Assembly (NCBI RefSeq): GCF_007744675.1
Contig: NZ_CP036269.1
Span: 7,447,917 to 7,511,916, forward strand
Reading direction: 5' to 3'
From: Gimesia alba
GTDB taxonomy: Bacteria; Planctomycetota; Planctomycetia; Planctomycetales; Planctomycetaceae
DNA: 64,000 nucleotides
In this document: positions 34,331 through 46,298 of the stretch, piece by piece
Numbering within the stretch: the stretch's first letter is position 1
How the letters are laid out: every line of letters starts with the position of its first letter
The notes under the pieces: model-generated
Database searches by the model: none
What the model saw: the letters and a program-made list of their open reading frames with translations, nothing else
What the model was told of the DNA's origin: nothing
Made by a program: the position numbers and the translations under genes

Positions 34331-34602
34331 GAGAGGACAGAAAGTTACATCATGATGGTGAGCGGGTCGGCGCCAGGTAGTGTTTATTTAATAGTTCTGA
34401 GCGTGATTTTGAGGTCTACAGCATTAGATAAGTAGCAATTAACTGTGGCCGACGGTGTTCTGTTACCCTTGTTTTCAGGACTTCGACAACTGAAAAGCCA
34501 AATTAGCCGCAGGGCGTTAGCCCCGGTTTCATACCGAATACCAACAAGGAAGCGTACCCGATAGAACGCCCCGGATCCTGATTTCCATCGGACAGCCTCA
34601 TC
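34331..34602. repeat. Intergenic with a planctomycete-type repeat
   Basis: About 34505-34535 the sequence AGCCGCAGGGCGTTAGCCCC followed by GGTTT resembles a common planctomycete intergenic repeat that folds into a hairpin. Otherwise no gene is seen. Confidence 0.4.
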
Positions 34603-34629
34603 AAAAACGAGGTCGCTACTCTCGTTTTT
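34603..34629 (-). terminator. Terminator overlapping the end of the small membrane protein gene
   Basis: CTCGTTTTT (34621-34629) and AAAAACGAG (34603-34611) form a 9-bp stem around 9 bases; on the minus strand it ends in a T run. The last codons of the gene lie in the stem. Confidence 0.7.
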
Positions 34630-34873
34630 TCGAAAACAGATATTGCAGAAACGAAATAATGCCGGCGAAGCGGTAACCGGGATCGACGTAGTTTTCGATC
34701 ACATAAAACAGAAAATAATAGAACCGGGCCGAGGACCAGACCACCAATAACAGCAGAACCATAATCTGCCAGGATCGCGTCTCATTGATAATCAGCCCCA
34801 GCGCAAACAACAGGATGACCAGAAACAGAAACCCTTTGAGATAAATCAATCGTTTACTTTTGAGATCGGCCAT
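34616..34873 (-). CDS. Small membrane protein
   Basis: 85 residues with two transmembrane helices (YLKGFLFLVILLFALGLII, 11-29; IMVLLLLVVWSSARFYYFLF, 37-56) and a basic C-terminus (QYLFSKKRE). Monocistronic with its own terminator. Function unknown; no family recognised. Confidence 0.6.
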   Translation of the reverse strand: MADLKSKRLIYLKGFLFLVILLFALGLIINETRSWQIMVLLLLVVWSSARFYYFLFYVIENYVDPGYRFAGIISFLQYLFSKKRE

Positions 34874-35063
34874 GAGTTTGATTAAGCGAGACGCCTTGTA
34901 ACGGAAAAGAAATCAGCCAGGACAGATCGCCCCGGTAACTTTGATACTTGTTCGATCGTGAGAGCACAAACCCAGATGAAAATAAGAGTGACAAAATTGT
35001 GTGATTCTCTTATACTAACTGTTAGTCCATCTCGTTCCAAACTCAATTCGGAATATTCATCGG

Positions 35064-36302
35064 ATGCTAATACATCGTGTTTTGCTGATTTCGCTCCTGT
35101 GCACACTGGGATGCAGTTCTCAATCCCAGCCAACGGGAACAGAGCAGGAGCGTGCTGAATCAGCGGCTGTTCCGGCTGTTTCTCAGAAAATCCCTTCCGA
35201 ATCTTATGAGGAAATCCTGTACGAACTCGGGGCGTTTCCAGTCAGCAAACTGACGAAACGCTATTGGAATAACGGACATCCGGGGGAGGTTTTCAGTAAA
35301 GGGAAACGGGAAGACGTACATGGCTGGCTGCCTCCCTTTTGGGTTCGGACGGACAGTTACCTGACCCAATCAGAAAAAACACATTTTGGTATTCCCAAAG
35401 CACCGCTCAGCTATGAACGCTACATCTCTTTTCTTGATGTGGAAACGTACCAGCAAACAGAAGACCCGCTGCTGTTTGCCATCATTCAGTTTACGCTGGA
35501 TGAACTACACAGGCGAAAAATCAAAATTAAAAATCCCGAGGACCTTCTCAAGGTCTATCATGCCAAAATGGGGCTGGATAATAAGGTTCTTTGGCTACTC
35601 AAAAGAAGGGAATTAATTGACGGCCCCATGATCGCCGTCCTATATCGGCAATACCAGGATCCGCTGTTGTTTCGTTTTCTGGTTCCACCAGAGCAGGGAC
35701 AGGATGATTACAAGGCATTTCTTGAAGAACTCCTTGTTAACCCAAAGCTCGACACCATGCAGAGTTTTGCTGTGTTTACCCAACTATATCAGGTAGATAA
35801 ACCCACGCATCTGGCAGGCTATAAAAATTTTATCTTCAAGAATGTCGCTCAAGTCCCCGATTGGCTTGATCGCAGTCAAATGTATGCAGCACTCATCGGC
35901 ATCGGAGACCGTGAATCCGTCAACGCAGTTAATCATGCGTTACTGAATGATCCCACTGCACAGGTCAGAGAGTTTCTCTTACGTGAGCTTAAGCGGCAAG
36001 ATCAAGTCGTCAAATACATAGACACCATTCATCTCCTGTCGCAGAGAAAAGGCCAGAAATGCGTGAGAGAGATCGTTCCCAATGGACCAGGGTTTCACCC
36101 TGACGAGAATATTCTGGCAGATTCTTTGAAGACCTATCTCAACTGGGCCAAAGAAAAGCAAAACTTAAGCCCAAAAGCGAAACAAAAAATCCTGGCGTCG
36201 TTACAGGCGATCTCGAATGATGCCTCAAATTCGTTCGAGCCACGTTCATACAAACCAGGAGAAGATCGGTTTGAAGCAAACAAACCGTCACAAGGCCAAT
36301 AA
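35064..36302 (+). CDS. Lipoprotein of unknown family, paralog of the 37115 product
   Basis: 412 residues. A lipobox LGCSS near residue 17 (after LISLLCTLGC) indicates a lipoprotein. The body resembles the 37115 product: YELGAFPVSKLTKRYWNN, then DVHGWLPPFWVR, FGIPKAPLSYERY and FTLDELHRRK. No domain is recognised. The two paralogs flank a TA pair. A repeat-like helical architecture (HEAT-type) is possible for the C-terminal half (NALLNDPTAQVREFLL-like units). Confidence 0.7.
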   Translation: MLIHRVLLISLLCTLGCSSQSQPTGTEQERAESAAVPAVSQKIPSESYEEILYELGAFPVSKLTKRYWNNGHPGEVFSKGKREDVHGWLPPFWVRTDSYLTQSEKTHFGIPKAPLSYERYISFLDVETYQQTEDPLLFAIIQFTLDELHRRKIKIKNPEDLLKVYHAKMGLDNKVLWLLKRRELIDGPMIAVLYRQYQDPLLFRFLVPPEQGQDDYKAFLEELLVNPKLDTMQSFAVFTQLYQVDKPTHLAGYKNFIFKNVAQVPDWLDRSQMYAALIGIGDRESVNAVNHALLNDPTAQVREFLLRELKRQDQVVKYIDTIHLLSQRKGQKCVREIVPNGPGFHPDENILADSLKTYLNWAKEKQNLSPKAKQKILASLQAISNDASNSFEPRSYKPGEDRFEANKPSQGQ

Positions 36303-36352
36303 CCATCCTCGAGGATCTTTAAAAGATAACCTGTTTCCTGCTGATTCTTTTC

Positions 36353-36388
36353 GTGACAAATCCATCAGAATGCTGGTATAATTCAACC
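36353..36388 (+). promoter_or_regulatory. Promoter of TA pair 2, probably leaderless
   Basis: GTGACA (36353-36358), 18-base spacer, TATAAT (36377-36382), ATG at 36389, six bases after the -10. The geometry is identical to that of the element copy at 12139, and no Shine-Dalgarno is present. Confidence 0.7.
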
Positions 36389-36637
36389 ATGATAAAACCA
36401 CGACTCACTGAAGAACAACGCCAGGCCCTTGATCAACACCATGGACTAGTGGAAGTTGATGAAGAGGGGAGGAAGTACGTCCTGATGTCCCAAGAGGTGT
36501 ATCGTGAGATCATGGGAATCGGGACAGAAGAGGAATTAGCAGCCTCTCTCAGTGCATTACAAGAAGGTCTTGCGGATATTGATGCAGGCCGCACGCGTCC
36601 CTTCCGTGATGTACTGGCAGAACTCGAAGACGCATGA
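36389..36637 (+). CDS. Type II antitoxin (chromosomal copy)
   Basis: 82 residues starting MIKPRLTEEQRQALDQHHG. Very similar to the element antitoxin at 12175, including GLVEVDEEGRKYVLMSQEVY and DIDAGRTRPFRDVLAELED. The N-terminal domain likely binds its own promoter and the acidic tail the toxin. It overlaps the toxin start by 4 bases. Confidence 0.8.
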   Translation: MIKPRLTEEQRQALDQHHGLVEVDEEGRKYVLMSQEVYREIMGIGTEEELAASLSALQEGLADIDAGRTRPFRDVLAELEDA

Positions 36638-36951
36638 CGTTTCGAGTCGAACTGTCACGGCGGGCAGAAACGGATATTAAGGGCATCTATAGTTATATCC
36701 GCAAACATGGTCCCGCTGATCCGAATGCGTGGAAAAACGGGTTGGAGCAGAAGCTTGCCAACCTTGAACAGTTTCCCGAAGCCTGCAGTCTTGCTCCCGA
36801 AAATGACTACACACGGGAGGAAATCCGTCAGGCGCTTTATGGTCCCTTTCGGATCGTTTTTACCATTAGAGAGCAAAGAGTCTTTGTCATCAGCATTCGT
36901 CATGCAGCCCGTCGGTTTCTGCAGAACGATGAAATTGACAAAATCAAATAA
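36634..36951 (+). CDS. ParE/RelE-superfamily toxin (chromosomal copy)
   Basis: 105 residues paralogous to 12420-12737 (FRVELSRRAETDIKGIYSYI; LYGPFRIVFTIREQRVFVIS; HAARRFLQNDEIDKI). ParE poisons gyrase and RelE cuts mRNA; the type is not decided by sequence. The two operons in one window may cross-regulate. Position between two paralogous lipoprotein genes suggests insertion into a former tandem pair. Confidence 0.8.
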   Translation: MTFRVELSRRAETDIKGIYSYIRKHGPADPNAWKNGLEQKLANLEQFPEACSLAPENDYTREEIRQALYGPFRIVFTIREQRVFVISIRHAARRFLQNDEIDKIK

Positions 36952-37114
36952 CCTGTGCAGCGTCGTCAAATCACTTTTACATTCATATCAATGAATCTCT
37001 CACCGTAAAGCTCCAGCAAACAATCCTGGGTTCTCTGCCTGACATCCGATTGATATACTCCGCTCACCTACCAAGTGTTTTTTTGGCCACATTGAGCGTG
37101 AAAAGAGAATTCGA

Positions 37115-38305
37115 ATGCCGAAACGTGCCTGCTGTTATCTATTTCTGGTTTTGTGTTATGTCAGTTTACAGTTGGAGACTGTTTCTGCGGAAGAAGCGAA
37201 ACAGAAACCTGCCGTTGACCAGAAAACAAACACGCAAACTTATGAAGCGATGTTGTACGAACTAGGCGCCTTTCCAGTCAACAAGCTGACTCGCCCCTAC
37301 TTTAACCAGGGGCGTCCGGGGGAAGTTTATGCGAATAAAGGAAGACGGGGCGACGTGCATGGCTGGCTGCCACCGGAGAGAGTTCGCAAGGGAGGTTATC
37401 TGACCGCGTCGGAAAAAAAGCGTTATGGAATTCCGAAAGCGTCGCTCCCTTATCAACGCTATCTTTCCCTGATTGATATTGGAACGTACCAGAAGACCAA
37501 AGATCCGCTGCTGCACAGCATCATTCAATTTGTTTTTGACGAGTTACATGAACGAAAAGTGAAGAGCCCCACTCCGGGTGCGATTCTGAGTGTTTACCAA
37601 CCCAGCAAGGAATGGGATCATAAATTTCTGTGGCAACTTAAAAGCGAAGCATTGTCCGGCCCCGACGTGGCTCGTCTTTATCAACGCTATCGGGTTCCTC
37701 TGCTGCTACGTTGCCTGTCGCTGCCTGAGAAGGAACCGGAGAATTACGTCCGGTTTCTGGAGCAGATCTCATCAGACAAAGGGCTGCACGGTGGCTACCG
37801 TTTCGAGGCTTACAAGCAGCTATATGCGTGGGACCAGGAACAGTATCGCAGTGGCTACAAAGCGTTTCTGATTAAACAGACCGAGCAGACGCCTGACGTG
37901 TTAGACCGTTGTTTCATGAACGAGGCCCTGCTGAAGCTGGGGGACGAAGACTGCTTTGCAGTGGTGCGGCGCAGCCTGGTCACGGATCCGATTTATGATG
38001 TGCGCATATCGATCCTCAGGAATTTGAAAAAACTTGATCTTCAGCACCTGTTCCTGGATCCGATTCAGGTGCTGGCCGAGGAGAAGGCCAAAGAGTGCCG
38101 TCATTACTGGCATTTTGGAAACGGTCCGGGCATGGATGTGGGAGAGACCGAAATGTATCACCTCTTGAAAGGACTGTTGTTTGTATCGAGTAAGCGGGAT
38201 CTTTCCGAAGAGACTGTGCAGAAAATTCAGCACGCCCGCGCGACCCTGGAGGTGAAGAAACAGGAGCGGCGGGATGCGTCGGGGCTCAGGGGATTGAACA
38301 GGTAG
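37115..38305 (+). CDS. Secreted protein, paralog of the 35064 lipoprotein
   Basis: 396 residues with a signal peptide (YLFLVLCYVSLQLETVSA). It shares most blocks with the 35064 product (LYELGAFPVNKLTRPYFNQG, GDVHGWLPPERVR, KRYGIPKASLPYQRY, FVFDELHERK). Whether a lipobox exists is uncertain: Cys sits at residue 14, without a clear consensus. Function unknown; tandem duplication split by the TA operon. Confidence 0.7.
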   Translation: MPKRACCYLFLVLCYVSLQLETVSAEEAKQKPAVDQKTNTQTYEAMLYELGAFPVNKLTRPYFNQGRPGEVYANKGRRGDVHGWLPPERVRKGGYLTASEKKRYGIPKASLPYQRYLSLIDIGTYQKTKDPLLHSIIQFVFDELHERKVKSPTPGAILSVYQPSKEWDHKFLWQLKSEALSGPDVARLYQRYRVPLLLRCLSLPEKEPENYVRFLEQISSDKGLHGGYRFEAYKQLYAWDQEQYRSGYKAFLIKQTEQTPDVLDRCFMNEALLKLGDEDCFAVVRRSLVTDPIYDVRISILRNLKKLDLQHLFLDPIQVLAEEKAKECRHYWHFGNGPGMDVGETEMYHLLKGLLFVSSKRDLSEETVQKIQHARATLEVKKQERRDASGLRGLNR

Positions 38306-39445
38306 GGGACTGAGGGATTGGCATGGATCACATTGTTTTCGTGGTGGTCCTGATTAAGTCAGATCTGGTTTGGGTCTCGCCTGGCGGTGCTGTTTCGGGT
38401 TGTTTTTTCACGTGCGAATGTTTTTTATGTTCCATTTGTATGGCGATATCTGGTTGTATCTCGCCAGGCGGGGCGACACATAGGTCGCCCCCGACATTTT
38501 TATAGCTGGGTTTGCGTGAAATGCTTTGCACGGCCGGGCAAGCCGGGCCATGGCACACGATGTGTGTGATTGAACTGGCCCCATCAGTCGAGTCATCAAA
38601 AATCACGCGCCGCAAGGCGGGCGGGAACATAGGCACCGCCCCTACGTTGGGGGAGTTGGTTTTATATAACAGTTCGTGCGACTTTCCTGAAACCTCCTGC
38701 TCGCTGCGCTCGGCCCGAATTGCATTCGGGCTTACCCTGATAAATGGGCATTGATTTTATCTGAGTGATTCGAATGAAATCTTGGATCGCTCATGTTTCT
38801 GATGCTGCTCAAAGTGAACCATTACTACTTTCAGTTCATCTCCAGGCTTACGTATCTATCCAGTACGATGGGACCGGTTGATGGGATTCTGGACCTTGCC
38901 TCTCGCGGGAGGTATAGCGTTCGTACCTGCATTTGACAGTTGGGTCAGCGTGAATGGATTTGCACCGTCGGACAAGCCGACGGTGGCACACTCCAGAGTG
39001 ATCAAGTGAGGTAAGCACAAAAGCAGACAAGCCCCACCGTGTGCCATGGCCCGGCTTGTCCGGCCGTGCTGGTTTGCTTTGATCCTTTTCTTGTGTCTCA
39101 GGGAGTCACGAAATGAGAATTTGTTTGATGCGTAATCGTCTTGCGAAACTCTTAAAATGCTCCTGCATACACTTGGGAACTTCTATGAATGTCATTCGAA
39201 GCGTCATGATAAATGGTGGGGGTGTGAGCAGGCTTTTTGAAAATCGTGCTGAAACCAGTGGGTTTGATAGTGCTTTTCTGGAAGCAGTTCGCGCTGTTCC
39301 AGTGCTCACTCGCGCGCCCGACGTTATCTCCGCATCATCGCGATCGGCGGGGTTGTCGTCCAGTCCTGTTTCTTCAGGTGAGAGTGTGCGCAGCATCGAA
39401 TCACAACGTCAGCAGCCGCTGAAACTTAAGACCGTTTTTCAAAAT
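38306..39445. repeat. Long intergenic with dispersed palindromic repeats
   Basis: Three copies of a repeat resembling TTTGCACsGksCGgcAAGCC with TGGCACAC: 38514-38559 (+), 38948-38991 (+), and 39037-39070 (-). Copies 1 and 3 are near-identical inverted repeats. Each arm is itself an imperfect palindrome. Other GC-rich hairpins (for example CCCGAATTGCATTCGGG) lie between. The frames here are mostly unsupported. Comparable repeats are common in planctomycete intergenic regions. Confidence 0.55.
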
Positions 39446-41341
39446 CTAGTTCGAGCCACCTGCAGCACTGGGGGCGACGGCAGGTCGCACTGTCGAGAGA
39501 GCGGGCAGTTGCTCTTCGAGGTGCCCTTTGGATTTGGACCAGACGAGCAGCCCTTCGACCATCATCCAGACCTGGAGTCCAATCACGGCGATACCAAACA
39601 GGAACAGATGCTGCTTCTCCGGATTGAAGAACCAGCCAGTTTCGCTGTTGAACATGTTCCAGAGCATCGCCCAGGCAGGCATGATGAGCATGACAATCAT
39701 CGGTACCAAAGCAAAGATGATCGGCTTGTTACGACGGCGGAGATAAAAGACAATCACCATGAACGCCAGACCGGCAAGCAACTGGTTGGTGGCACCGAAC
39801 AGAGGCCAGAGAATGAGGCCGCCACTCCCGGGTCCTGCTGTGGCATTCGCAGGCATCATCGCCACCATGCCACCCAGGAAAACGGCGAGGCCTGTGGCCA
39901 CGTATTTGTTGGTGAGCGGCTTGATATGAATCGTCGCTGCCAGTTCCTGGATGACGTACCTCTGGAGCCGGGTTGCGGTGTCAAGGGTGGTGGCGGCAAA
40001 ACTGGCGACCAGTACAGCGATGATGCTGATGCCCAGTTTCATGGGAATGCCGATGGAACCCAGAAAGTTGGCTCCGCCGTGAATGAAGGCGCCGATCTTG
40101 TCTTTCAAGCCAAATGCCCCCCAGCCTTTGCTGGCGTCATAACGGGTTTCCCAGGCAGCCAAGCCAGCGAGTTGAGTATCGGTTCCAGCTTCCATTGTGG
40201 GCTGATAAGTATAGGCGGCTCCTTCACCGACGCGGGTAAAGTCTCCCATACCGACGCCGGCACAGCAGGCGAGAATCACGATGACGGCCAGGCCCCCTTC
40301 GAGGAGCATGGCACCGTAACCCACGTACTGGGCATCGAGTTCGGATTCCACCTGTTTACTGCTGGTGCCGCTACTGACGAGGCAGTGAAACCCGCTACAG
40401 GCACCGCAGGCGATGGTGATAAACAGGAACGGCCAGATCGGCGGTGCGTCGGCTGGAATGTTGGTGGCGATGGCGGGGGCAGCGCCGACGAGGTCGGCCT
40501 GACCGGTGGCGCCGGCAACGAGGGCACCGATGAGCAGGAGTCCCAATGCGAGGACCAGCTGATGACTGTTGATGAAATCGCGTGGCTGAAGCAGGAGCCA
40601 GACCGGCATCACGGAAGCGACGGCGCAGTAGGCCAGCAGGACGAAAGTCCAGAGAATCACTGCGTTAGGAAACGGTCCCGTGTTGGGGATGTTAAACAGC
40701 GTGGCAATATCGATGGGCCAGTAATAGGCACCCAGGTAGATCGAAGCGTAAACAATTGCGAGTGCCACCAGCGAGGGAACAAGCAGCGTGGCATTTTCTT
40801 TATAGACCATGATGCCGATGACCAGTGCGATGGGCATCGTGATCCAGACGGGGATCACGGTTTCCGGATAAAGGGAGAAGATGATGGCAATCACCAAGCC
40901 AAAAATCGCCAGCACGACTGTCAATGCGAGCAGAAGAATCAAGAGAAACAGAATACGCGTGCGTGGGGCGATGAGTCTGCCGGCGACTTCGCCGACGGTT
41001 TGCCCGCGATTACGCAGCGAAACAACAAGAGCGCCAAAGTCATGGACCGCTCCGATGAAAATCGAGCCGAACAAAACCCAGAGCAATGCCGGCAGCCAAC
41101 CCCAGAAAACGGCAATCGCCGGTCCGACGATGGGACCGGTGCCTGCGATACTGGTGAAGTGATGTCCGAAGATGACACTTTTTTTCGTTGGAACAAAGTC
41201 AACATCGTCGCGGAGTTGTTTACTGGGAACTTCAGCGTCACCATCGACATTAAAGATTTTATTTGAAAGCCACTTTCCATAAGTGTGGTAGGCAATGATG
41301 TAACCTACAAAAGCTCCCGCAGCGATTAACAGTGTGGCCAT
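39446..41341 (-). CDS. cstA: CstA/BtsT family carbon-starvation (pyruvate/peptide) permease
   Basis: 631 residues, about 16 transmembrane segments. Hallmarks of the CstA family: HFTSIAGTGPIVGPAIAVFW near residues 60-80, then WGWLPALLWVLFGSIF and ACGACSGFHCLVSSGTSSKQ (about 325-345). CstA members import peptides or pyruvate during starvation. The C-terminal Pro/Ala/Gly tail is not conserved in the family as I know it. A long + strand frame over it is a shadow. No regulatory element is obvious upstream. Confidence 0.9.
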   Translation of the reverse strand: MATLLIAAGAFVGYIIAYHTYGKWLSNKIFNVDGDAEVPSKQLRDDVDFVPTKKSVIFGHHFTSIAGTGPIVGPAIAVFWGWLPALLWVLFGSIFIGAVHDFGALVVSLRNRGQTVGEVAGRLIAPRTRILFLLILLLALTVVLAIFGLVIAIIFSLYPETVIPVWITMPIALVIGIMVYKENATLLVPSLVALAIVYASIYLGAYYWPIDIATLFNIPNTGPFPNAVILWTFVLLAYCAVASVMPVWLLLQPRDFINSHQLVLALGLLLIGALVAGATGQADLVGAAPAIATNIPADAPPIWPFLFITIACGACSGFHCLVSSGTSSKQVESELDAQYVGYGAMLLEGGLAVIVILACCAGVGMGDFTRVGEGAAYTYQPTMEAGTDTQLAGLAAWETRYDASKGWGAFGLKDKIGAFIHGGANFLGSIGIPMKLGISIIAVLVASFAATTLDTATRLQRYVIQELAATIHIKPLTNKYVATGLAVFLGGMVAMMPANATAGPGSGGLILWPLFGATNQLLAGLAFMVIVFYLRRRNKPIIFALVPMIVMLIMPAWAMLWNMFNSETGWFFNPEKQHLFLFGIAVIGLQVWMMVEGLLVWSKSKGHLEEQLPALSTVRPAVAPSAAGGSN

Positions 41342-42001
41342 TCGTTTTCTACTCCAGCATTTTACTTTGAACCAGTTTGACTGGCTGAGTTTTGATCATC
41401 ATCAATAACGGACCGACTTCGATTCGTATCGCAGCGACTGACCTGGCCTTAACACCGACAATCACATCACACGTAAGTACAATGCAGAAAACCAGAGCGC
41501 TACTTACAGATTATACATCTACCCATTAATTGGCAATTAAGTTGCCCGGATCTACCTGCTCACAACACGAAAAACTATACATCAGAACCGGTTGCATTGC
41601 CCAGAATCGCCTCCCGCCGGCATAATCGGCACACCCGACACATCCCACAAAGCAGCACGCATCTTCTCTCAATGTCGCTATTTAACCCATCTTAATGATC
41701 ATATTACGGTAAAAAACGTCGATGTAGGTAGTACCCACGAGGAACTCATTAAAACGATGCAGGGATGTGGGTCATTGCCGGTAAGAGAATCTTTGCAAGC
41801 TGTCGCAGTTGATCTCTGGTATCGCTGAAAACCAGAGCCGCCTCGGATCAAAGTCTCTCTTCTTCGGACTGATTTGTTTTACTTACATTCGAAAAGACAA
41901 CAGGTGACAAAACTTTAATTCAAATCGATAAGAGGTTTGTCGCCTCTTCAGATATCACCTCATTGGCCCAGAACATAAGATCTACGGAAGGAGTTATTAC
42001 G
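41342..42001. other. Intergenic, 660 bases; csrA ribosome site at its end
   Basis: A frame at 41592-41828 lacks a ribosome site and recognisable composition and is not listed. AAGGAG lies 9 bases before the csrA ATG. No RNA or repeat was recognised. Confidence 0.4.
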
Positions 42002-42232
42002 ATGCTTGTATTGTCGAGACAACGCGACGAGAGCATCATCATCGGTGACAATATTGTCATTACTATTGTCGATATCCGGGGTGATAAAGTACGGTTAGGA
42101 ATTCAGGCACCAACAGAAATTCCAGTGCACCGTCAAGAAGTATACGATGCGATTCAACGTGAAAACGCGATGAAAGAATCGGAAGCGCGTCGACCTTCAT
42201 CTCAATCGCCGTCCAAAAATGCCAGCGAGTGA
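42002..42232 (+). CDS. csrA: Carbon storage regulator CsrA
   Basis: 76 residues from the ATG at 42002 after AAGGAG; the longer frame is not used. It matches Csr[52 protein letters not shown]. CsrA binds GGA motifs in mRNA leaders to control translation, and in many bacteria coordinates motility and metabolism. The C-terminus is extended by a Ser-rich tail ([15 protein letters not shown]). Ends in a strong terminator. Confidence 0.95.
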   Translation: MLVLSRQRDESIIIGDNIVITIVDIRGDKVRLGIQAPTEIPVHRQEVYDAIQRENAMKESEARRPSSQSPSKNASE

Positions 42233-42303
42233 TCTTCAATCACGAAGTCGTTCGATATACAGGACAAGGCCAGGTTTCAATTAACGAATAATTGAATGAG
42301 TCG

Positions 42304-42345
42304 CAGGGGGAAGTCTGATACGATGTCAGACTTCCCCCTGTTTTT
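42304..42345 (+). terminator. csrA terminator
   Basis: CAGGGGGAAGTCTGA and TCAGACTTCCCCCTG form a 15-bp stem with a 7-base loop, then TTTTT. It also overlaps the stop of the convergent methyltransferase. Confidence 0.95.
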
Positions 42346-43045
42346 ATTCAGCTGGCAGCATCGTCGCGACCGTCCAGTGGCGATCCGAGGTAATCTGCGC
42401 CGTACTCGGTGGCAAGCCACATGCTTTCAATAACGTCTGCACTTCGTCTATCGTCAGCGCTGCGTGCAGTGAATCATGGAACATCTGTCGTTGATGCGAG
42501 TTTGCTTCGCCGGCATATAATTTGACCAGCCGCTCTAATTCTTCAGAAGAGTCCGGCCGCAGCAGGTCGCGCACAAACAGAAAGCCGCCCGGTCTGACGA
42601 CGCGAACGATTTCGCGAAACACGCTCCCCGGTTCGGGCACATGGTGAATCAGACTGTTTGAGATTACGCCGTCAAAACAATGATCGGCACACGGCAGTTG
42701 CTTTGCATCCGCCCGTTCCAAAGTCACGACATCTCTCAGCCCCGCCTGCTGCAAATTCACTTCGGCCACACGCAGCATTTCCGCCGCCAGGTCGGTCGCT
42801 ACGATTTTGAGTCGTTCATTCCGTTGGCATAGTTCAATCGGAATCAATGCGGTGCCGGTTCCCAGATCAAGAACGGTCATGTCATTGTTACCAGCTGCGC
42901 TCCCGCTGATTGCCTGATGTGCGGCGATCAATTCCAGCAGATCCTCGGCAAACAACCGATTGACGTCACCGTGATCCATGGAATTATAGTCGACCGCTTC
43001 TTCGCGTGTATCCATGACTTCGGGTTCAAGTTGACGCGGAATCAT
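42344..43045 (-). CDS. Class I SAM-dependent methyltransferase
   Basis: 233 residues from the ATG at 43045 (GGAAGGA 7 nt upstream). Motif I VLDLGTGTALIPIEL is followed by the acidic loop ATDLAAEMLRVAE, DAKQLPCADHCFDG and the HHVPEPGSVFREIVRVVRPG motif of UbiE-like enzymes. It probably methylates a small molecule, but the substrate cannot be read. It is convergent with csrA. Confidence 0.8.
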   Translation of the reverse strand: MIPRQLEPEVMDTREEAVDYNSMDHGDVNRLFAEDLLELIAAHQAISGSAAGNNDMTVLDLGTGTALIPIELCQRNERLKIVATDLAAEMLRVAEVNLQQAGLRDVVTLERADAKQLPCADHCFDGVISNSLIHHVPEPGSVFREIVRVVRPGGFLFVRDLLRPDSSEELERLVKLYAGEANSHQRQMFHDSLHAALTIDEVQTLLKACGLPPSTAQITSDRHWTVATMLPAE

Positions 43046-43075
43046 GCTTGCTTCCTTCCCCACAAACTTGAATTA

Positions 43076-43113
43076 AAAAAAGAGCCCTCACTTTGGATGA
43101 TGAGGGCTCTTTG
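43076..43113 (-). terminator. clpC terminator
   Basis: AAAGAGCCCTCA and TGAGGGCTCTTT form a 12-bp stem; on the minus strand a T run follows. It separates clpC from the methyltransferase. Confidence 0.9.
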
Positions 43114-43147
43114 TCATTTTAAGAGTTTCAAACTCGTAAGCTGAAGA

Positions 43148-45691
<2,544 letters not shown>

Positions 45692-46298
45692 AATTTGTTT
45701 CTCCTATGGCCCTGTATTATGTCGGGCACTTTTGGATGAACACTACGATTCTGCTTTGAAACCGATTGCATCAAACGCAGGAATCAATTCTCCCAAACTA
45801 TTCTAAAAATGGACTCGTGTTTGATTTGTTTTAATATATTTCAAAAATGCGATTTAAAGACCTGTACATCTTTAAACAACATTACAATTTGAAATGGAAA
45901 TTGCTTCTTTTAGGAAAGGCTTCTACGAATAATACGTTACTCACCAAAAAACGTCGAGGAATTTCCCAAAACTAGTACTAGAACGTCAAAGGAAGTCAAT
46001 AAAACACCACAACTTACCAAAATATTCTACCCATTTTAACACTCCTGAATTCGGAGCGACTCGTTGTTCGGGACAGCACATTCCGATTCATACATGATCA
46101 CACAGGGAATCACCACCCTGCCAAAGCCGCAAAATCGATACAATCCACAAAACCAGTCATTGTAATTCTAGTACTCCCACCCCATTGTAGCAAGATTAGC
46201 CTTGAATCGGTTAACCTGTCTACTGCATTGTGCGTCCCTGAATGCACAATGCATGAGCCCTAATACCAACGATCGTCTCAAGAAATACCCGAACCGTT
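45692..46298. other. Divergent AT-rich intergenic with a hairpin near thiE
   Basis: About 600 bases between clpC and the thiamine gene with no gene. TGCATTGTGC (46224-46233) and GCACAATGCA (46244-46253) form a 10-bp stem with a 10-base loop, 45 bases before the thiE start. No TPP riboswitch (CTGAGA/ACCTGA) pattern was seen. Confidence 0.5.

Noticed and set aside
39106-39396. 96-codon minus frame downstream of cstA
   Set aside because: No ribosome site and a composition without protein character.
39113-41266. 717-codon frame on the + strand
   Set aside because: It lies antisense to cstA and has a composition typical of a reversed membrane-protein gene.
41592-41828. 78-codon frame between cstA and csrA
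   Set aside because: No ribosome site or recognisable composition.
46200-46298. TPP riboswitch before thiE
   Set aside because: No conserved TPP motif; only a plain hairpin is present.
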